Assembly: GCA_949077035.1 (NCBI GenBank)
Contig: CARUPR010000009.1
Location: 9,762 to 73,761 of the forward strand
Length of the DNA: 64,000 nucleotides
Direction of reading: 5' to 3'
From: an uncultured Eubacteriales bacterium
Lineage (GTDB): Bacteria > Bacillota > Clostridia > Christensenellales > UBA1242
Both the position numbers and the translations under genes were made by a program. The notes below the pieces were generated by a model. The model did no database searches and was not told the origin of the DNA. It was given only the letters and a program-made list of their open reading frames with translations. Positions 34,116 through 42,870 of the stretch are shown here, piece after piece; position 1 is the stretch's first letter; each line of letters opens with the position of its first letter.

Positions 34116-34976
34116 TTATTTTAAAATTCCAAAAAGAGCTATAGTCTTTGGACCACAATTGCAACCCATTGTGTAATCTATATAATCAATTATAATTTCT
34201 TTGTTTTTTGTGTTTGCTTCAAGAAAACTTGCAAGTTGTTCAGCTTCTTCCTTTTGGCCGGTATGTCCTATATATATTTTACCTTTTGTGGTCAAATCAG
34301 CATATTGTAATATAAATTCTTCTAAAATTCTCAATGCTTTTTTTCTTCCTATTGATTTTGAAAATAATTTAAGTTTTCCTTCCTTGTTTGCTGTAATAAT
34401 CGGAACCAGTTTCAACATTGTCCCTAAGCTTGTCACAAAAGCACTTATACGGCCCGACCTTTTCAAAAATTTCAAATCTCCTGGGGCAAAAATAGCAAAA
34501 GTTTTTAAACCATTATTATTTAGTGCATCAAAAATTTCTTGTGCAGACCTTCCTTCATCGGCCATTTTCTTTGCCTCTTCAAGTAAAAGTGCAACAGCAA
34601 AACTGCCTGTTAAACTATCGGCAACCCAGATATGTTTTCCATATTTATTATTAAGCTCATCGGCAACAAGTTTAGCATTGCCATTTGAGCAACTCATTCC
34701 ATTTGCCAAACCAATGTAAAAAACATCAAAACCAGCTTTTATATATTTCTCAAAAATCTGCTCGTATGAAAAACTATTTATACAACTTGTCGAGCAGGAT
34801 TCTGATTTTTCTAATGCTGTGTAAAATTTTTCAAAATCTTGAATTGGATAATCAAAACTGTTATGTGTATTTCCATTTATTGTGATATCCATTGAAAGAA
34901 AATCAATGTCAAGTTCTTTCAATCTCTCTTTGGATAAGCTGCAACAACTGTCTGTAATAATTTTAATTTTGTTCAT
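34116..34976 (-). CDS. DegV family protein (fatty-acid binding)
   Basis: DegV (FakB-type) proteins bind a fatty acid; in FakAB systems they present it to the kinase FakA. The 286-residue protein has IITDSCCSL near the N-terminus, SCSTSCIN with the acid-binding Ser/Thr region, a central Ser/Gly loop (GMSCSNGNA) and GRISA. AGGAG precedes the ATG. No fakA is nearby. The two extra Cys in the first motif (TDSCC) are slightly unusual. Confidence 0.85.
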   Translation of the reverse strand: MNKIKIITDSCCSLSKERLKELDIDFLSMDITINGNTHNSFDYPIQDFEKFYTALEKSESCSTSCINSFSYEQIFEKYIKAGFDVFYIGLANGMSCSNGNAKLVADELNNKYGKHIWVADSLTGSFAVALLLEEAKKMADEGRSAQEIFDALNNNGLKTFAIFAPGDLKFLKRSGRISAFVTSLGTMLKLVPIITANKEGKLKLFSKSIGRKKALRILEEFILQYADLTTKGKIYIGHTGQKEEAEQLASFLEANTKNKEIIIDYIDYTMGCNCGPKTIALFGILK

Positions 34977-35146
34977 ATAAATCTCCTAATTTTTTTTTGT
35001 AAACTTTATTTTTTGAAACCTTTGTTTCATATTTTGATTTTATGTTTTTAATAAAAATTTCTCAAGCGAAACAAAAAATATATTTCTACTTATATATTTT
35101 TAAGTTCGCTTAAAAGTGGAATTTGCATTTTTGCACCTAAAAAAAT

Positions 35147-35175
35147 TTGTTTTTATTGAATAAATGTGTTATAAT
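35147..35175 (+). promoter_or_regulatory. Promoter of the membrane XRE gene, predicted near-leaderless
   Basis: TTGTTT (35147-35152), a 17-bp spacer and TATAAT (35170-35175) preceded by TGT, an extended -10. The -10 box ends 8 nt before the ATG and no ribosome binding site fits in between. Confidence 0.65.
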
Positions 35176-35183
35176 TTTATCAT

Positions 35184-35825
35184 ATGGATGAAAAAGAGAT
35201 TTTGGCTCAAAACCTAACAAGGTATAGAAAAAACGCTGGTATAAGCCAACTTGAACTTGCAAAAAAGCTATGTTATAGCAATAAAAATATCAGCAAGTGG
35301 GAAAATGGTGAAACAATGCCAAATGCTTTTATTCTGCAAAAAATTGCCAATATTTATGGTGTCACAATAGAAGATTTGCTTTCTCAAAACAATACCATAA
35401 AGCCTTTACAAGAGGTTCCTAAAAAAAATTATAGGAAAACAATTTTTCGTTTGACAATGCTTTTTCTAGCAAACGCAATTATGTATACTTTTGGGACTTT
35501 TTTAATTTATGTGTTGAAGATGGTAAATGTTTCAAACTTTAATCTTTGGCTTATATACCTTTATCTTTCTCCACTTTCTTTTTTAAGCATAACAATTTAT
35601 TTGCGAGTTTTATATAAATATGTTGACATTATATCTCTTTCCTTATTTATATGGATGTTGTGTTTGATGTTTTATTTGACTTTTAAAGATATTCCAAATT
35701 TTGCTTATATTTTTGCACTTGGCGGAGCATTTCAAATAATTATCATTTGCATTGTGATTTTGGTCAATCTCAATATTCTAAAATTAAAAATAAAAAGCAA
35801 ATATTCAAAAAAAGACAAAACTTAA
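35184..35825 (+). CDS. XRE-family regulator with four membrane helices
   Basis: The 213-residue protein has an N-terminal XRE helix-turn-helix at residues 6-65 (SQLELAKKLCYSNKNISKWENG). A linker and four hydrophobic segments follow (about 86-108, 117-138, 150-170, 176-197), with a basic C-terminus. Such membrane-tethered XRE proteins may couple an envelope signal to transcription, but targets are unknown. The start is predicted leaderless or nearly so. It stands alone, between degV (divergent) and rsmE (convergent). Confidence 0.8.
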   Translation: MDEKEILAQNLTRYRKNAGISQLELAKKLCYSNKNISKWENGETMPNAFILQKIANIYGVTIEDLLSQNNTIKPLQEVPKKNYRKTIFRLTMLFLANAIMYTFGTFLIYVLKMVNVSNFNLWLIYLYLSPLSFLSITIYLRVLYKYVDIISLSLFIWMLCLMFYLTFKDIPNFAYIFALGGAFQIIIICIVILVNLNILKLKIKSKYSKKDKT

Positions 35826-35902
35826 TATTTTGGCTTTTAGATTATGGTTATGTTTTGATTTATTCTCATGACAAGCAGCTTTATCAATATGATGCAAGAA
35901 AA

Positions 35903-35930
35903 AGAGCTCTAAAATAATAGAGCTCTTTTT
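35903..35930. terminator. Terminator after the membrane XRE gene
   Basis: AGAGCTCT / AGAGCTCT hairpin with an AT loop, A-rich before and T5 after; usable on both strands, including for rsmE on the minus strand. Confidence 0.82.
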
Positions 35931-35936
35931 AATTTT

Positions 35937-35975
35937 AGGACGCAAAGTTTGCAGGTGAGCGTGAGTGCTTTCTTA
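35937..35975 (+). repeat. Post-terminator repeat copy
   Basis: AGGACGCAAAGTTTGCAGGT followed by GAGCGTGAGTGCTTTCTTA closely matches the 41-bp unit at 62183-62223 (AGGAACGCAA, GCAGGAATG, GAGTGCTTTCTT) and again starts within a few bases of the terminator T run. Confidence 0.7.
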
Positions 35976-36028
35976 AATTGCTTCCTATTTTTTATCTATA
36001 ATTTATTTTAATGTTATCATCTTTTGTA

Positions 36029-36724
36029 TTAATTATTTGACAGCACAGAAACAAGGGCAAGGGTTGTGATGACAGCGGTGTCGCAACGCAATATGCGTTT
36101 GCCAAGGCTGATTGAATGAGAACATTGTTTTAATAGCATTGCCTCTTCCTCATTGAAGCCTGCCTCATTTCCAACGATTATGGCGATATTTTGTTTGCCA
36201 GTCAAAATCTCTGGTTTAAAAGGGCTCTCTTCATTTTCATAGGCAAAAATTGCCAGGTCATATTCTTCAAGCATTTGAGGAAGGTCTTTTAGCTTTATAG
36301 GTTTTGTTACCTCAACAAGTTTTGAGCGTTCACATTGTTTGCAGGCTGTCATAACCTGTGTTTGCACACGTTCTGGTCTTATATCCTTAATCATTGTATA
36401 CTGGCTTGTGAATGGAACAATTTTATTTATTCCAAGTTCTATGCTTTTTGCAATGATATTGTCAAAATATTCTTTTTTTGGCAGCATTTGAAAGAGGGTG
36501 ATATTTCGCTTTGGCAGAGCCTGACAAAGTTTGATTTCGTCAATATTTGCCAGGCAATCATTTTTGCCCATTTTTGAAATGGTGCAGAAATAATCATATT
36601 CATCATCGACATTGGCGATTATTTTATCGCCCTCATTCATACGCAAAACCTTTTTAAGATGATTGAATTCATTTCCTTCAATTATTATTTTATCGCCATT
36701 TTTTCTTCCAAAAAATCTTTTCAT
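36029..36724 (-). CDS. rsmE: 16S rRNA (uracil1498-N3)-methyltransferase
   Basis: RsmE methylates N3 of U1498 in the 30S decoding region. The 231-residue SPOUT-class protein has an N-terminal PUA-like domain (MKRFFGRK, NHLKKVLRMNEGD). The C-terminal trefoil-knot domain contains IIVGNEAGFNEEE and SLGKRILRCDTAVI. AGAGGATATT precedes the ATG. In many Bacillota it lies just after dnaJ and prmA; here it is inverted and separated from dnaJ by two genes, and prmA is absent locally. Confidence 0.95.
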   Translation of the reverse strand: MKRFFGRKNGDKIIIEGNEFNHLKKVLRMNEGDKIIANVDDEYDYFCTISKMGKNDCLANIDEIKLCQALPKRNITLFQMLPKKEYFDNIIAKSIELGINKIVPFTSQYTMIKDIRPERVQTQVMTACKQCERSKLVEVTKPIKLKDLPQMLEEYDLAIFAYENEESPFKPEILTGKQNIAIIVGNEAGFNEEEAMLLKQCSHSISLGKRILRCDTAVITTLALVSVLSNN

Positions 36725-36835
36725 AATATCCTCTTATAAAAGTATATCAGTCTGAATGATTTTTTCAAAATAAAATAATGGTTTAAATGAATAATTTATT
36801 GCTATTTTTTGATAAAAATTTAAAGCTTGAGAATT

Positions 36836-37369
36836 TTAGCAGCAACGATTTCTGCAGCAGTTGCCTAAAATGCAACCGGCAAGAAGGCAGAGTGAATTTC
36901 TGTTGCAGCATTTGTTGCAGTTTTTATGGCAGTTGCAGTTTCTGTTGCAATTTCTATTGCAATCGCAATCCTTTCTGCAGTCAAAGTCTTTTCTGCAGCC
37001 ACAATCTTTTTTATGGTCAAAGTCTTTTTTGCGGTCAAAGTCAAAATCGCGTCTTTCAAATTCTTCACCTCTTCCGCCTATTTCTGGTGGATAAAGATTG
37101 AAGTCGTTTTCAAATTCAAAGTTTCTCTCTTCAAAGTTTCTTTCAAAACCTCTTTCTTCAAAACCTCTTTCTTCAAATTTTCTGTCAAAATCTCTATTCC
37201 AGCAGTTGCAAGGGCGGTGACAATCATTCCATTTATCGCAGCAGTGATTGCAACCACAGTTTGGGCGGCATCCGCAGTTTGGGCGACATGGGTTGAAGCA
37301 AGGGTTTTGCCATACGAAATTGTTGCAGCCAGAATGACAGTTGCAATTATTAAAATTATTAAATAACAT
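36836..37369 (-). CDS. Cysteine- and asparagine-rich repeat protein (31 Cys)
   Basis: The 177-residue protein is not a recognised family. Residues 1-55 are Cys/Asn/Pro-rich (RPNCGCRPNCGC repeats). Residues 56-110 are charged repeats of the F-E-E-R-G/N type. Residues 111-160 repeat (K/R)-K-D-C-x-C and N-R-N-C, and the C-terminus ends CCRNRCC. Thirty-one cysteines suggest metal binding or disulfide crosslinking. The AGGAGAAT ribosome binding site supports translation. A long ORF on the opposite strand is an artefact of the repeats. Spore-coat or metallothionein-like roles are both possible; neither is shown. Confidence 0.65.
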   Translation of the reverse strand: MLFNNFNNCNCHSGCNNFVWQNPCFNPCRPNCGCRPNCGCNHCCDKWNDCHRPCNCWNRDFDRKFEERGFEERGFERNFEERNFEFENDFNLYPPEIGGRGEEFERRDFDFDRKKDFDHKKDCGCRKDFDCRKDCDCNRNCNRNCNCHKNCNKCCNRNSLCLLAGCILGNCCRNRCC

Positions 37370-37409
37370 TTTATTCTCCTAAATATTTCTAAATTTGTTT
37401 TTTCATCAA

Positions 37410-37415
37410 TAAAAT
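37410..37415 (+). promoter_or_regulatory. -10 box of the YkvI-like gene
   Basis: TAAAAT ends 6 nt before the ATG at 37422; no Shine-Dalgarno is present. The -35 is weak (TTTCTA with an 18-bp spacer). Confidence 0.4.
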
Positions 37416-37421
37416 ATATCA

Positions 37422-38435
37422 ATGAAAGATAGTTTTTTGGTTGTGCTTGCCATTATAGGCACTGTAATTGGGTCAGGCTTTATAAGCGGCAAGGAAATTG
37501 TTGTGTTTTTTACAAGGTTTGGTTATTTTTCCTTTCCTTGCATATTTTTGGCAGGTATTTTGTTTTTTGTGCTTTTTAAATGTCTATTATCTTTGGGCGA
37601 CAAAGCACTTGCAAAGCTTAAGAAATCAAAACTTGCCTTTGTAATCAATCTTTTTTTGTGTCTTTTCTTTTCATCAGCAATGTTTGCAGGAATTTCAAAT
37701 TTACTTACATTCGACAAGATAATTGTAAATTTTGTTATATTTTTTATCGTTTTGACACTGGCGTTTATTGTTTTTAAGTTTGGGATGGGCAGTCTTGATA
37801 AGATAAATCTTATTCTTGTCCCATTCATGCTTATATTATTTCTTGTCATGCTTTCTACAAAGTTGTCATTTAAGAGTATAGCTATAGTAGGTCAAACAAG
37901 ATATAGTGGATTTTCAATATTTTTTGCCTTGCTTTATGTCATATTAAATACCGCAAATGGTGGTGTTATCATAGCAAACTTAGGGCAAAGATTGTCAAAA
38001 AAGCAAAAAACGCAAGTAGCCTTAATTTCGGCACTTACGCTTTCTGCAATTTTGCTGATTGCAAACATTGTTTTGCTTTTAAACCCAACTTCAATTTCTT
38101 CTGCCATGCCACTTGTGAGTATGTTTTCAAAAGAAGGGCATGTAATAATGACATTTGTTGTATTTATAGGCTGTTTGACGACACTTCTTACACTTGTTTA
38201 TACATTGTCTTCTTCAATGCGAGGGCTGTGCAAAAATGAATTTATTATATTTTTTATAAGTGTAATATTGCCTTTAATATTAAGTTTGCTTGGTTTTGAC
38301 TTTATAGTTGAATATCTTTATCCACTTGCAAGTATTCTTGGAATTTATCTTTTAGCTGGTCTGCTTTTTTCAAGTAAATATAAAAGTTTTGGTTTTTATA
38401 TTAAGAAAGCTTATCATAGAAAGAAATTTAAATGA
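37422..38435 (+). CDS. YkvI-like membrane transporter
   Basis: The 337-residue polytopic protein has ten or so helices and no signal peptide. IGTVIGSGFISGKEIVVFF at 12-30 is the broken-helix substrate motif of the APC-superfamily YkvI group, and a second broken helix lies around NTANGGVIIANLG. The substrate is unknown. The gene is divergent from the Cys-rich gene (52 bp apart) and convergent with the ABC transporter pair. The start appears leaderless. Confidence 0.75.
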   Translation: MKDSFLVVLAIIGTVIGSGFISGKEIVVFFTRFGYFSFPCIFLAGILFFVLFKCLLSLGDKALAKLKKSKLAFVINLFLCLFFSSAMFAGISNLLTFDKIIVNFVIFFIVLTLAFIVFKFGMGSLDKINLILVPFMLILFLVMLSTKLSFKSIAIVGQTRYSGFSIFFALLYVILNTANGGVIIANLGQRLSKKQKTQVALISALTLSAILLIANIVLLLNPTSISSAMPLVSMFSKEGHVIMTFVVFIGCLTTLLTLVYTLSSSMRGLCKNEFIIFFISVILPLILSLLGFDFIVEYLYPLASILGIYLLAGLLFSSKYKSFGFYIKKAYHRKKFK

Positions 38436-38488
38436 AAAACTTAAATTAAAATCTTAAATTAAAAACTTAAATGAAAGCTTAAATGAAA
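38431..38488. repeat. 13-bp tandem repeats at the end of the YkvI-like gene
   Basis: About five imperfect units of AAAACTTAAATK (12-14 bp) span the stop codon of the YkvI-like gene and the gap to the convergent permease gene. No standard terminator is visible here. Confidence 0.65.
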
Positions 38489-38499
38489 ACTTAAATTTT

Positions 38500-39303
38500 C
38501 TATTTTTTATATCGTTTTTCAAGAGGGCTTACTAAGAAATACATTCCGCTTGCAAGTATGCATAAAACTACAATACTTGCCATTACGATATCCAATTTAA
38601 GCAGCTGGCTGCCATAGTTTATAAGATAGCCAAGACCTGCCTTGCTTGAAAGATATTCTCCCATTATTGTGCCAACCCAGCTCATACCTACATTTATTTT
38701 AAGTGCGGTAGCAAATTCTGGTAATGCATTTGGGATTATTAATTTGAATAATATTTGATATTTTTTTGCGTGCATTGATTTCATAAGCAATATTTTATCA
38801 TTGTCACATGAAATGAAAGCATTTAGCATTGAAATTGTTGTAATTATTACGCATATTAATATACACATTACGATTGTGGCACCAGTTCCAGAGCCAACCC
38901 AGAATATTATCATTGGGCCTAGTGCAATCTTTGGCAGTGAATTGAGGATGATTAGATAGGGTTCAAGCACCTTTCTAAGTCGCTCGCTCCACCAAAGAAT
39001 GATTGCGATAACAAAGCCGATAAAAGTGGCAAGGACAAATCCTATTATTGTTTCATATAGTGATGTCCATATATGCAATATCAGATTGCCATTTTGGAAT
39101 AGGTCGACAATTGTTACGGCTATTCGAGAAGGGCTTGAAAAGAAGAATGGGTCTATTACTTCGGTTTGTGCAAGAAGTTCCCAAATTCCTAAAAAGGCAA
39201 GTAAAACTGAGAATTGTAATACAATTATTAAAATTTTGTTGTTTCTTAAACTTTTTAGGTATTTTCGTCTTGCTTTTGAGTAGTTGACGATTTTTTTCTT
39301 CAT
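38500..39303 (-). CDS. ABC transporter permease (SsuC/TauC/ThiX type)
   Basis: Permease of an importer for nitrate, sulfonate or pyrimidine-type substrates, 267 residues, with six membrane helices. The cytoplasmic coupling loop has the EAA-like region (SMHAKKYQILFKLIIPNALPEFATALKINVGMSW). The ATG at 39303 overlaps the stop of the ATPase gene by one base, and GGAG lies 11 nt upstream; a TTG at 39321 would add six residues. No substrate-binding protein gene is adjacent, so the substrate cannot be named. Confidence 0.85.
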   Translation of the reverse strand: MKKKIVNYSKARRKYLKSLRNNKILIIVLQFSVLLAFLGIWELLAQTEVIDPFFFSSPSRIAVTIVDLFQNGNLILHIWTSLYETIIGFVLATFIGFVIAIILWWSERLRKVLEPYLIILNSLPKIALGPMIIFWVGSGTGATIVMCILICVIITTISMLNAFISCDNDKILLMKSMHAKKYQILFKLIIPNALPEFATALKINVGMSWVGTIMGEYLSSKAGLGYLINYGSQLLKLDIVMASIVVLCILASGMYFLVSPLEKRYKK

Positions 39304-40058
39304 TAGACTAGATTTCTCCAAATCATTTCAAAATAGTTGCCAAAATCTTTATCCTCGCGTTTAGTAAGTGGCGTTGGTTGAGGGAAAGATAATTCCAGTT
39401 CGGTTTTAACCTCTGCCGGTCTTTTCGTCAATATTATTATTTTATCAGACATACTGAGGGCTTCTGAAATGTCATGAGTGACAAGCAAAGCGGTCTTTTT
39501 TTCTGATTTTATTATTTCATATACATCATCGCATACTTTAAGTCTTGTCTGAAAGTCAAGTGCTGAGAATGGCTCATCTAATAAAAGTAGAGCAGGCTCA
39601 AGCACCAGTGTTCTTATCAGGGCTACACGTTGACGCATACCACCACTAAGTTGACGAGGTTTTTTATTTTTAAAGCTGTAAAGGTCATACTTTTTTAATA
39701 ATTCTTCTGCAAGTTCAAGCTTTTTTGCATCTTTTTTCATCTTTTTAAGTTCTAACCCGAGAATTATGTTTTGCCATATTGTTCGCCATTCGAATAGATG
39801 GTCACGTTGAAACATATATCCGATACGCTCATCATTTTGCTCGATAGGTTTGCCTTCCAAAAGAATTTCACCGCTTGATGGTGTCAAAAGACCTGCTGTA
39901 AGAGAAAGAATTGTTGTCTTACCGCATCCACTTGGCCCAACAAGAGAAGAAAAAGATTCTTTTTCGATAGCGAAGTTTACGCCATTTAAGGCACATACTT
40001 CACTTTCCTTAGTTTGATAAAAGTAGTTTACATTATTAAATTCAAGTAATTTTTCCAT
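39303..40058 (-). CDS. ABC transporter ATP-binding protein (SsuB/TauB/ThiZ type)
   Basis: The 251-residue ATPase has Walker A GPSGCGKTT at 39-47, a Q-loop (MFQRDHLFEW), the signature LSGGMRQR, Walker B LLLDEPFSALD and the switch VTHDISEAL. It pairs with the permease downstream, and the two are translationally coupled. GAGGAC precedes the ATG. The upstream 400 bp hold no thiM-like TPP riboswitch or other leader that I can recognise. Confidence 0.9.
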   Translation of the reverse strand: MEKLLEFNNVNYFYQTKESEVCALNGVNFAIEKESFSSLVGPSGCGKTTILSLTAGLLTPSSGEILLEGKPIEQNDERIGYMFQRDHLFEWRTIWQNIILGLELKKMKKDAKKLELAEELLKKYDLYSFKNKKPRQLSGGMRQRVALIRTLVLEPALLLLDEPFSALDFQTRLKVCDDVYEIIKSEKKTALLVTHDISEALSMSDKIIILTKRPAEVKTELELSFPQPTPLTKREDKDFGNYFEMIWRNLV

Positions 40059-40464
40059 TTGTATGTCCTCTACATTATCAGTTTAGCAAGACGTGATATG
40101 ATTGTTACAATTATTTTTAAATTGATGGCAAAAACTTAAAATTGTTTTTTATCATTGTTTTTTATTTTATTTAAATTATATATTTATTTTAATATTTAAT
40201 ATATAATTATTATTTTTTTTAATAAATTTAATTATTTTTTATTATAAAAACAATATTTTTTTATTTTTTTCTAATTTTTTCTATTTAAATTTATTTTTTA
40301 TCAATTATTTAATGGCATAAATTATTTTTTGCCATATTTTTTTATTATTTTAATAAATTTTAGCATTATTTTTATGTTTTTTATATTTTTTTGGTATTTT
40401 TAACTTAATTTTCATATTTTTCTATATATTTTTTTAATTTTTCTTAAATTTTTGTCAGTCAACA
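40059..40464. other. Extremely AT-rich spacer before the phage-like operon
   Basis: About 400 bp of almost pure A+T with long T and AATTTTT runs (40130-40440). No ORF, hairpin of note or repeat with clear period was seen. Such tracts often bind xenogeneic silencers or curve strongly, but no silencer site can be claimed. Confidence 0.5.
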
Positions 40465-40494
40465 TTGAAATTATCTTTTTGCGGTGTTTATAAT
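40465..40494 (+). promoter_or_regulatory. Promoter of the phage-like operon
   Basis: TTGAAA (40465-40470) and TATAAT (40489-40494) with an 18-bp spacer, at the edge of the AT-rich spacer. It is a host-type sigma-A promoter, the only clear one before the operon. Confidence 0.7.
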
Positions 40495-40514
40495 ATGGGC
40501 AATTAGCTAATGAG

Positions 40515-40817
40515 ATGGGAGGAGGCGTGGAAGAACAGGACAAAATCAAGAAGGCTCTTATGAAAAAGGCTTTGGGTTATAATGCTGACGAAGTTATTGA
40601 AGAATATGTCATTGATGAAGAGGGTGCGGCAAGACTTTCTAAAAAGAAGGTGACAAAAAAACATTTCAGTCCTGATATAACCGCTGTCAAAGTTTTGCTT
40701 GAGAGATATTATAAAACTTATGAAGACGAGGTCTTGGCCATGTCTGACGAAATGCTTCTTTCCGAAAAGGAAAAACTTGAAAATCAATTGAAGGAGGTAA
40801 AAGGTGGAATTAAATGA
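40515..40817 (+). CDS. Phage-like protein, possible small terminase relative
   Basis: The 100-residue hydrophilic protein has a central KKVTKKHFSPDITAVKVLLE, which resembles the PPD-TA segment C-terminal in some phage small terminase subunits. No helix-turn-helix is evident, so the identity is uncertain. The start is ambiguous: ATG at 40515 has no ribosome binding site, while GTG at 40527 lies directly after GGGAGGAGG at tight spacing. First gene of the operon that continues to 48382. Confidence 0.5.
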   Translation: MGGGVEEQDKIKKALMKKALGYNADEVIEEYVIDEEGAARLSKKKVTKKHFSPDITAVKVLLERYYKTYEDEVLAMSDEMLLSEKEKLENQLKEVKGGIK

Positions 40818-41028
40818 ATGTAAACACTTGACGAAATGTGACTTTTATGGTTGCAACAATATTGCCAAGTTTAGTTTTTCAACTAAAGGAATTTTAAGGC
40901 GCAATCTTTGCTTTTGCGAGGATTGTTTAAAAGGTATGTATGAGGCAATTGGAAAAATGCAAACTCCAAAGGGGATAAAAAGCCCTTTCAAATTAAATAA
41001 AAGGTTGGTAAAAAGAGATGATAAGTGA
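40804..41028 (+). CDS. Small cysteine-containing protein in the phage-like operon
   Basis: The 74-residue protein has Cys6, His8, Cys12, Cys17, then CFCEDC (starting near residue 37), a plausible zinc-binding arrangement, followed by a basic C-terminus (KRLVKRDDK). No family recognised. The GTG start has AAGGAGGT 4 nt upstream and overlaps the previous gene by 14 nt; it overlaps the portal gene by 11 nt. Confidence 0.55.
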   Translation: MELNECKHLTKCDFYGCNNIAKFSFSTKGILRRNLCFCEDCLKGMYEAIGKMQTPKGIKSPFKLNKRLVKRDDK

Positions 41029-42868
41029 AGAAGATAAAGTTGTTAAAGAGGTGATTGACGATTTCAAAAATCGTGCTGAAATGAGAAGAAGCTTTGATTT
41101 AATCTGGCAGATAAACATGAATTTCCTGATGGGGAATCAGTTTTGCAATGTTGGATATGGCAATCGTTTAGAAGAAATTGATAGACAATTCTTTTGGCAG
41201 GAGAGAGAAGTGTTTAATCATATTGCACCTATTTTTGATATTCGATATGCAAAGCTTTCTAAAGTAAAGCCAGAAATCAATATTATTCCTGCGACTAATG
41301 ATGAAAGAGATAAAATTACTGCAAAGGTTTCTAAGAAAATTTTTAATTCTGTCAAAAACAAACTTGACATTGACACAAAAATTAATCAGGGTATTAAATG
41401 GTCAGAAGTTTGTGGAACGGCATTTTATAAGATTGGTTGGAATCCAAATGCCGGTCAGGTTGTTGCCAAAGATGAAAAGGGTAAAGATGTGAAAAGTGGG
41501 GAGATTGAATTTTCTGCGGTAAGTCCTTTTGAAATTTATCCAGATTCTTCAGTTTGTGAAAGTATTGAAGAGTGTCAAAGTATAATTCATGCCAAAGCAT
41601 TTTCTACCAAACAAATTGAAAATATGTATGGTGTAAAGGTGGCTGGAGAAAAGATTAATACATATGCTCTTGACAATGTCAGCTTTGGGGTTGGCGGTCT
41701 GGGCTTTAATGGAACTGTGCCTAAGATGATTGAAAATGTCAAAGAAGATAGTGCGGTTGTCATTGAAAGATATTGCAGACCAAGCACAACCTATCCAAAT
41801 GGTAGGCTTACAATTGTTGCCGGAAATAAATTGGTGTTTGATGGTGAACTTCCTTATATATTTGATGATGGCGAGAGGGGACTTCCTTTCATTAGGCAGA
41901 CAAGCATTGCAGAGCCAGGTTGTTTTTGGGGAACAAGTGTAATTGAAAGATTGATACCTGTGCAAAGGGCATATAATGCAGTCAAAAATCGCAAGCATGA
42001 ATTCATCAATAGGTTATCACTTGGAGTATTGAGTGTTGAAGATGGTTCTGTTGACCTTGATAATCTTGAAGATGAGGGACTTTGTCCTGGCAAGGTGCTT
42101 GTTTATAGGCAAGGTGCCAGCGAACCTAAATATTTGCAGGGTGAAGTTTTGCCAAGCGGTATCGAAAAGGAAGAATCAAATCTTCTTGATGAATTCAAGT
42201 CGATAAGTGGAGTAAGCGACCTTTTGAGTGCTGGCTCACTTACATCACAGATGAGTGGTGTTGCCATCGAGCTTATGATTTCTCAAGATGAAACCAGACT
42301 TAATGCTTCAATTGACAGCATTTATAGTTCTGTCAAACTTATTGCAAGAAAGATTTTGCAGCTTTATAAACAATTTGCATGCCTTCCTCGTCTTGCAAGA
42401 GTAATTGGCGAAAATGGTCAGATTGAAATGTTTTATTTCACTTCTGGAGATATTTCAAGCGATGATATTGAAATTGAAAGCCAAACTGATGGTCTTAATA
42501 CACTTTCTCAAAGACGGGAAATGATTATGTCGCTTCTCAAAAATGGTGTGCTTAGTGATGAAAATAATCAGCTTTCAAACAGAATGAAATGCAAGATTCT
42601 TGAAATGCTTGGCATGGGTATTTGGGAAAACGCCCAAGATGTCAATGAGCTTCATATCAAAAAGGCAGGCAATGAAAATTTAAAACTTATCAAAGGTGAA
42701 ATGGTTAAAGTCAGTGAAATTGATAATCACGAGCTTCACATCAATGAACACATTGCTTTTATGCTTGGCGAAGATTTTGAAAGGGCAATCAAGAAGGATG
42801 AAAAATTAGAAGAAAAATATTTAGAACATATTAATAAACATAAAAAATTGAAAATAATGGAGGAATAA
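41018..42868 (+). CDS. Phage portal protein
   Basis: The portal forms the dodecameric ring at one capsid vertex through which DNA passes. The 616-residue protein has the layout of podovirus-type portals: an N-terminal helical stretch (FLMGNQF), a clip/stem region around 100-250, and a conserved helix with PVQRAYNAVKNRKHEFINRL. DEFKSISGVSDLL and SGVAIELMISQDETRL follow, with a charged C-terminal crown. It is intact and followed 2 bp later by the scaffold-like gene. No large terminase is next to it, although one would normally precede the portal. Confidence 0.85.
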   Translation: MISEEDKVVKEVIDDFKNRAEMRRSFDLIWQINMNFLMGNQFCNVGYGNRLEEIDRQFFWQEREVFNHIAPIFDIRYAKLSKVKPEINIIPATNDERDKITAKVSKKIFNSVKNKLDIDTKINQGIKWSEVCGTAFYKIGWNPNAGQVVAKDEKGKDVKSGEIEFSAVSPFEIYPDSSVCESIEECQSIIHAKAFSTKQIENMYGVKVAGEKINTYALDNVSFGVGGLGFNGTVPKMIENVKEDSAVVIERYCRPSTTYPNGRLTIVAGNKLVFDGELPYIFDDGERGLPFIRQTSIAEPGCFWGTSVIERLIPVQRAYNAVKNRKHEFINRLSLGVLSVEDGSVDLDNLEDEGLCPGKVLVYRQGASEPKYLQGEVLPSGIEKEESNLLDEFKSISGVSDLLSAGSLTSQMSGVAIELMISQDETRLNASIDSIYSSVKLIARKILQLYKQFACLPRLARVIGENGQIEMFYFTSGDISSDDIEIESQTDGLNTLSQRREMIMSLLKNGVLSDENNQLSNRMKCKILEMLGMGIWENAQDVNELHIKKAGNENLKLIKGEMVKVSEIDNHELHINEHIAFMLGEDFERAIKKDEKLEEKYLEHINKHKKLKIMEE

Positions 42869-42870
42869 TT

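Noticed and set aside
36926..37366. 146-aa hydrophobic ORF opposite the Cys-rich gene
   Set aside because: It is the shadow of a repetitive coding sequence; no ribosome binding site, and the minus-strand gene has one.
40059..40464. Riboswitch upstream of the ABC transporter genes
   Set aside because: The sequence is almost pure A+T, with no TPP-box or other conserved aptamer core visible.
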